Below, in pieces: positions 4,702 through 7,200 of a stretch of DNA of 7,200 bases (its first letter is position 1; each line of letters begins with the position of its first letter). Source of the stretch: Fodinibacter sp035633415. Lineage in GTDB: Bacteria > Actinomycetota > Actinomycetes > Actinomycetales > Dermatophilaceae. The notes under the pieces are model-generated. The model was not told where the DNA came from. It saw only the letters and a program-made list of their open reading frames with translations, and did no database searches. Where the stretch lies: the NCBI GenBank assembly GCA_035633415.1, contig DASQEZ010000253.1, positions 1 to 7,200 on the forward strand, given 5' to 3'. Made by a program: the position numbers and the translations under genes.

Positions 4702-6492
4702 GGCCGTCGGCTCGGATGCCGGGGGCCGGCTGTCGATCCCGGCCTCCTTGCGCTGCTCCGGCGTGATCGGCGCCGGGGCGTCGGTCAACGGGTCGTAGCC
4801 GCCGCCGGACTTCGGAAAGGCGATGACGTCGCGGATCGAGTCGAAGCCACCGAGCAGCATGACGATGCGGTCCCAGCCGAAGGCGATGCCGCCGTGCGGC
4901 GGTGCGCCGAAGGCGAACGCGTCGAGGAGGAAGCCGAACTTCTCCTGCGCGTCCTGCGTCGACAGGCCCATGACCGCGAAGACCCGCTCCTGCACGTCGC
5001 GGCGGTGGATTCGGATCGACCCGCCGCCGATCTCGTTGCCGTTGCAGACCATGTCGTAGGCGTAGGCCAGCGCGGGACCGGGGTCGGTGTCGAAGCTGTC
5101 GAGGAACTCGGCCTTGGGCGAGGTGAACGCGTGGTGCACGGCCGTCCACGCGCCGGCACCGACGGCGACGTCACCGGCTGCGACGGCATCCGCGGCGGGC
5201 TCGAACAGCGGGGCGTCGACGACCCACAGGAAGCTCCACGCCGACTCGTCGACGAGGTCGCAGCGCCTGCCGATCTCGAGGCGCGCGGCGCCGAGCAGCG
5301 CGCGGGACGACTTCGTGGCGCCGGCGGCGAAGAACACGCAGTCGCCCGGCTGCGCGCCGACGTGCGCTGCCAGGCCGGCGAGCTCGGTCTCGGAGAGGTT
5401 CTTGGCGACCGGGCCGCCGAGGGTCCCGTCCTCCTGCACGAGCACGTAGGCCAGACCGCGGGCGCCGCGCTGCTTGGCCCACTCCTGCCAGGCGTCCAGC
5501 TGCTTGCGCGGCTGGCCGGCGCCGCCGGGCATGACGACCGCCCCCACGTACTCGCTCTGGAACACCCGGAAGGGGGTGTCTGCGAAGAAGTCGGTGCACT
5601 CGACGAGCTCGAGCCCGAAGCGAAGGTCGGGCTTGTCGGTGCCGTAGCGCGTCATCGCCTCGGCGTAGGTCATCTGCTGGAAGGGCGTGCTCAGCTCGAC
5701 GCCGATCAGCGACCAGATCTCGCGCACCACGGCCTCGCCGAGCTCGAGCACGTCGGCCTGCTCGACGAAGCTCATCTCGATGTCGAGCTGGGTGAACTCG
5801 GGCTGGCGGTCGGCGCGGAAGTCCTCGTCGCGGTAGCAGCGGGCGATCTGGTAGTAGCGCTCCATGCCGGCGACCATGAGCAGCTGCTTGAACAGCTGTG
5901 GGCTCTGCGGCAGGGCGTACCAGGAACCCGGGGCGAGACGCGCGGGCACCAGGAAGTCGCGGGCACCCTCGGGGGTCGAGCGGGTCAGGGTCGGGGTCTC
6001 GATCTCGACGAAGTCGCGCTCCCCGAGCACGCGTCGGGCGGCCGCGTTGACCTTCGAGCGCAGCCGGATGGCGTGCCCGGCCGAGTGCACACCCGGGCGG
6101 CGCAGGTCGAGGTAACGGTGCTTGAGCCGGGCCTCCTCGCCGACGGTGACGCGCTCGTCGACCTGGAACGGCAGCGGCGCCGAGGCGTTGAGCACCTCGA
6201 TGCGCGCCGCGACGACCTCGACCTCGCCGGTGGGCAGCTCGGGGTTGACGTTGCGCTGCTCGCGGGCGGTCACCTCACCGACGACCTTGACGACGTACTC
6301 GCTGCGCAGGTCGTGGGCCGCACCGGTGAGCACCTCGTCACGGGCGACGACCTGCACGATGCCGCTGGCGTCGCGCAGGTCGATGAAGGCCACGCCCCCG
6401 TGGTCACGCCGCTTCGCCACCCACCCGGTGAGGGTGACGGTCTGGCCGGTGTGGGCGGCACGCAGGGTGCCGGCCTCGTGGGTGCGGAGCAC
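4699..6492 (-). CDS. aspS: Aspartyl-tRNA synthetase (bacterial type, class II)
   Basis: The 597-residue enzyme attaches aspartate to tRNA in the cytosol. An N-terminal OB-fold anticodon-binding domain (about 1-110, 'TGWVAKRRDHGGVAFIDLRD') precedes the class II catalytic core. In the core, 'EIETPTLTRSTPEGARDFLVP' (164 on) leads to motif 2 'RCYRDEDFRADRQPEFTQLD' (218-237) and motif 3 'GIAFGWDRIVML' (G539, R542). The substrate-binding stretch 'PQSPQLFKQ' (195-203) is intact. The bacterial GAD-type insertion fills about 285-420. The tail 'DPLTDAPAPITPEQRKEAGID' is typical of actinobacteria, and length and motifs match mycobacterial AspRS closely. The GTG at 6492 (LRTHEAGTL) is the right start: AAGGA lies 6 nt upstream, and the frame further up is non-homologous. 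H31 suggests a non-discriminating enzyme that also charges tRNA-Asn, needing GatCAB, but the second reported determinant is not clear here. Confidence 0.97.
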   Translation of the reverse strand: MLRTHEAGTLRAAHTGQTVTLTGWVAKRRDHGGVAFIDLRDASGIVQVVARDEVLTGAAHDLRSEYVVKVVGEVTAREQRNVNPELPTGEVEVVAARIEVLNASAPLPFQVDERVTVGEEARLKHRYLDLRRPGVHSAGHAIRLRSKVNAAARRVLGERDFVEIETPTLTRSTPEGARDFLVPARLAPGSWYALPQSPQLFKQLLMVAGMERYYQIARCYRDEDFRADRQPEFTQLDIEMSFVEQADVLELGEAVVREIWSLIGVELSTPFQQMTYAEAMTRYGTDKPDLRFGLELVECTDFFADTPFRVFQSEYVGAVVMPGGAGQPRKQLDAWQEWAKQRGARGLAYVLVQEDGTLGGPVAKNLSETELAGLAAHVGAQPGDCVFFAAGATKSSRALLGAARLEIGRRCDLVDESAWSFLWVVDAPLFEPAADAVAAGDVAVGAGAWTAVHHAFTSPKAEFLDSFDTDPGPALAYAYDMVCNGNEIGGGSIRIHRRDVQERVFAVMGLSTQDAQEKFGFLLDAFAFGAPPHGGIAFGWDRIVMLLGGFDSIRDVIAFPKSGGGYDPLTDAPAPITPEQRKEAGIDSRPPASEPTA

Positions 6493-6533
6493 AGGTGGTC
6501 CTTGCTGTCGGCGTGGAGACGGGGATGCCGTCA

Positions 6534-6563
6534 AGTCTACGGAGGTCCGCGGCGTGCTCCGAA
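6534..6563 (-). promoter_or_regulatory. aspS promoter (TTCGGA - 18 bp - TAGACT)
   Basis: On the minus strand, TTCGGA (6563-6558) is followed after 18 bp by TAGACT (6539-6534), a good TANNNT box. Transcription would start near 6527, giving a leader of about 35 nt that ends with AAGGA (6503-6499) and the GTG at 6492. The leader is too short for a T-box or other riboswitch. Confidence 0.5.
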
Positions 6564-6577
6564 CGGGTTGTTCGGAG
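6557..6577. repeat. 8-bp perfect inverted repeat between the VOC gene and aspS
   Basis: CTCCGAAC (6557-6564) and GTTCGGAG (6570-6577) are exact reverse complements around GGGTT. The dyad begins 1 bp past the VOC stop codon and contains the aspS -35 hexamer. It could terminate the upstream VOC transcript (no U-run follows) or act as an operator on aspS. The half-sites CGAAC/GTTCG resemble a LexA box, but the 5-bp spacer is one base longer than the usual 4. Confidence 0.5.
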
Positions 6578-6578
6578 T

Positions 6579-7200
6579 TCAGGAGGTCCGAGCAGGGAGC
6601 AGGCAGAGCTCGTTGCCCGAGGGGTCGCTGACCACCCTCCACGGCAGCTCGCCCCAGCCCGGGCGCAGCTCGCGGCCACCGAGCTCGACGACCCGGGCCA
6701 CGACGGCGTCCTCGTCGTCACCCTGCTCGAGCCGGATGTCGAGGTGGAGGCGGTTCTTGCCGTCGGGGTCCTTGGGCCGCGGCTCCGGGCAGAGCTCGAG
6801 CAGCATGCCGCGCCCGGACGGGTGCCGCAGGGCCGCCGGCATCGCACTGGCGACGGGCAGCCACCCGGACAGCTCGGCCCAGAACGTCGCGTCGCGTGCC
6901 GGGTCGGCACTGTCGAGGGGAAGTGCGGCGATCGGACCCGATGACGTGTACTCCGGCCGGTCCTCCATGACGCAGAACGGGTTGCCCTCGGGGTCGGCCA
7001 GGACGACCCACGGCACGTGGTGCTGGCCGATGTCGAGGTGGCGGGCGCCGAGGTCGAGGGCCCGCTGCACCACATCGCCCTGCCGCGCCCCTCCGCGCAC
7101 GTCGAGGTGCAGCCGCGGCTCGGGAGCGGCCGGCTCGGGAACCCGCTGGAAGGACAGGTCGAGCACGAGCCCGTCCGGAACGGCGAGCCTCGTCTCGAAG
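6579..7200 (-). CDS. Tandem VOC (glyoxalase/bleomycin-resistance fold) protein, N-terminus outside the window
   Basis: At least 206 residues are visible and the frame stays open to the right edge, so the true start is missing. A GTG at 7166 is in frame but falls inside the first domain ('LAVPDGLVLDLSFQRVPEP'), so it is not the likely start. Two VOC modules are seen. The first is partial, with 'RLHLDV' (29-34) and 'DPEGNPFCVM' (69-78). The second (about 89-206) has 'NRLHLDI' (149-155) and 'DPSGNELCLL' (192-201), so matching blocks lie 121-123 residues apart. This pattern fits the Glyoxalase_6-like actinobacterial proteins of unknown substrate; relatives bind metals or bulky ligands, but no reaction can be named. 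The protein is predicted cytosolic. It lies upstream of aspS on the same strand with 86 bp between, and aspS appears to have its own promoter. Confidence 0.85.
   Translation of the reverse strand, partial: FETRLAVPDGLVLDLSFQRVPEPAAPEPRLHLDVRGGARQGDVVQRALDLGARHLDIGQHHVPWVVLADPEGNPFCVMEDRPEYTSSGPIAALPLDSADPARDATFWAELSGWLPVASAMPAALRHPSGRGMLLELCPEPRPKDPDGKNRLHLDIRLEQGDDEDAVVARVVELGGRELRPGWGELPWRVVSDPSGNELCLLPARTS

Noticed and set aside
6493..6578. T-box or other riboswitch ahead of aspS
   Set aside because: The whole gap is 86 nt and the predicted leader only about 35 nt; no T-box sequence or specifier stem is visible.
6493..6642. Upstream extension of AspRS by 50 residues
   Set aside because: The extension covers the promoter, the Shine-Dalgarno sequence and the dyad, and is not homologous to AspRS; GTG at 6492 follows AAGGA at the right distance.

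Overview
This is a GC-rich (roughly 70% or more by eye) piece of chromosome that reads as ordinary Actinomycetota core genome. The evidence is C/G-ending codons throughout, GTG starts, TANNNT-type -10 boxes, and an aspartyl-tRNA synthetase very close to the mycobacterial type. The order Micrococcales is plausible, but I cannot prove genus or family from the window. I see no mobile element, CRISPR array, tRNA or rRNA.

Layout. Positions 1-71 hold the first residues of a minus-strand gene that runs off the left edge; it may be rarA, and it has a leaderless-type promoter. Positions 72-213 are a non-coding spacer unusually dense in palindromes and CGGGGA repeats. Positions 214-735 (minus) encode a DinB/DUF664-type protein. 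After a 105-bp divergent spacer come three plus-strand genes: an MMPL-family transporter (841-3045), a GNAT acetyltransferase whose GTG start overlaps the transporter stop by four bases (3042-3815), and an alpha/beta hydrolase of the cofactor-free chloroperoxidase type (3861-4685) with its own likely promoter and ribosome binding site. A 13-bp gap separates the hydrolase from the converging aspS gene (4699-6492, minus), which has a recognisable promoter and Shine-Dalgarno sequence. The right edge is a minus-strand tandem VOC (glyoxalase-fold) protein (6579-7200) whose start lies outside the window.

How the genes relate. The transporter and acetyltransferase are probably co-translated; their substrates are unknown. 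The hydrolase may be read partly with them but has its own start signals. AspRS is housekeeping. The DinB-like and VOC proteins are small accessory enzymes common in actinobacteria and have no visible functional link to their neighbours.

I did not find a convincing new multi-gene system. The most unusual material is the non-coding block at 95-197, with a perfect odd-centred palindrome, a strong 41-nt hairpin, a 17-bp near-perfect direct repeat and six CGGGGA cores. It lies just upstream of the putative rarA promoter. Lesser points are the mixed AspRS specificity residues, the dyad over the aspS -35 box, and the hairpin formed by two facing stop codons.
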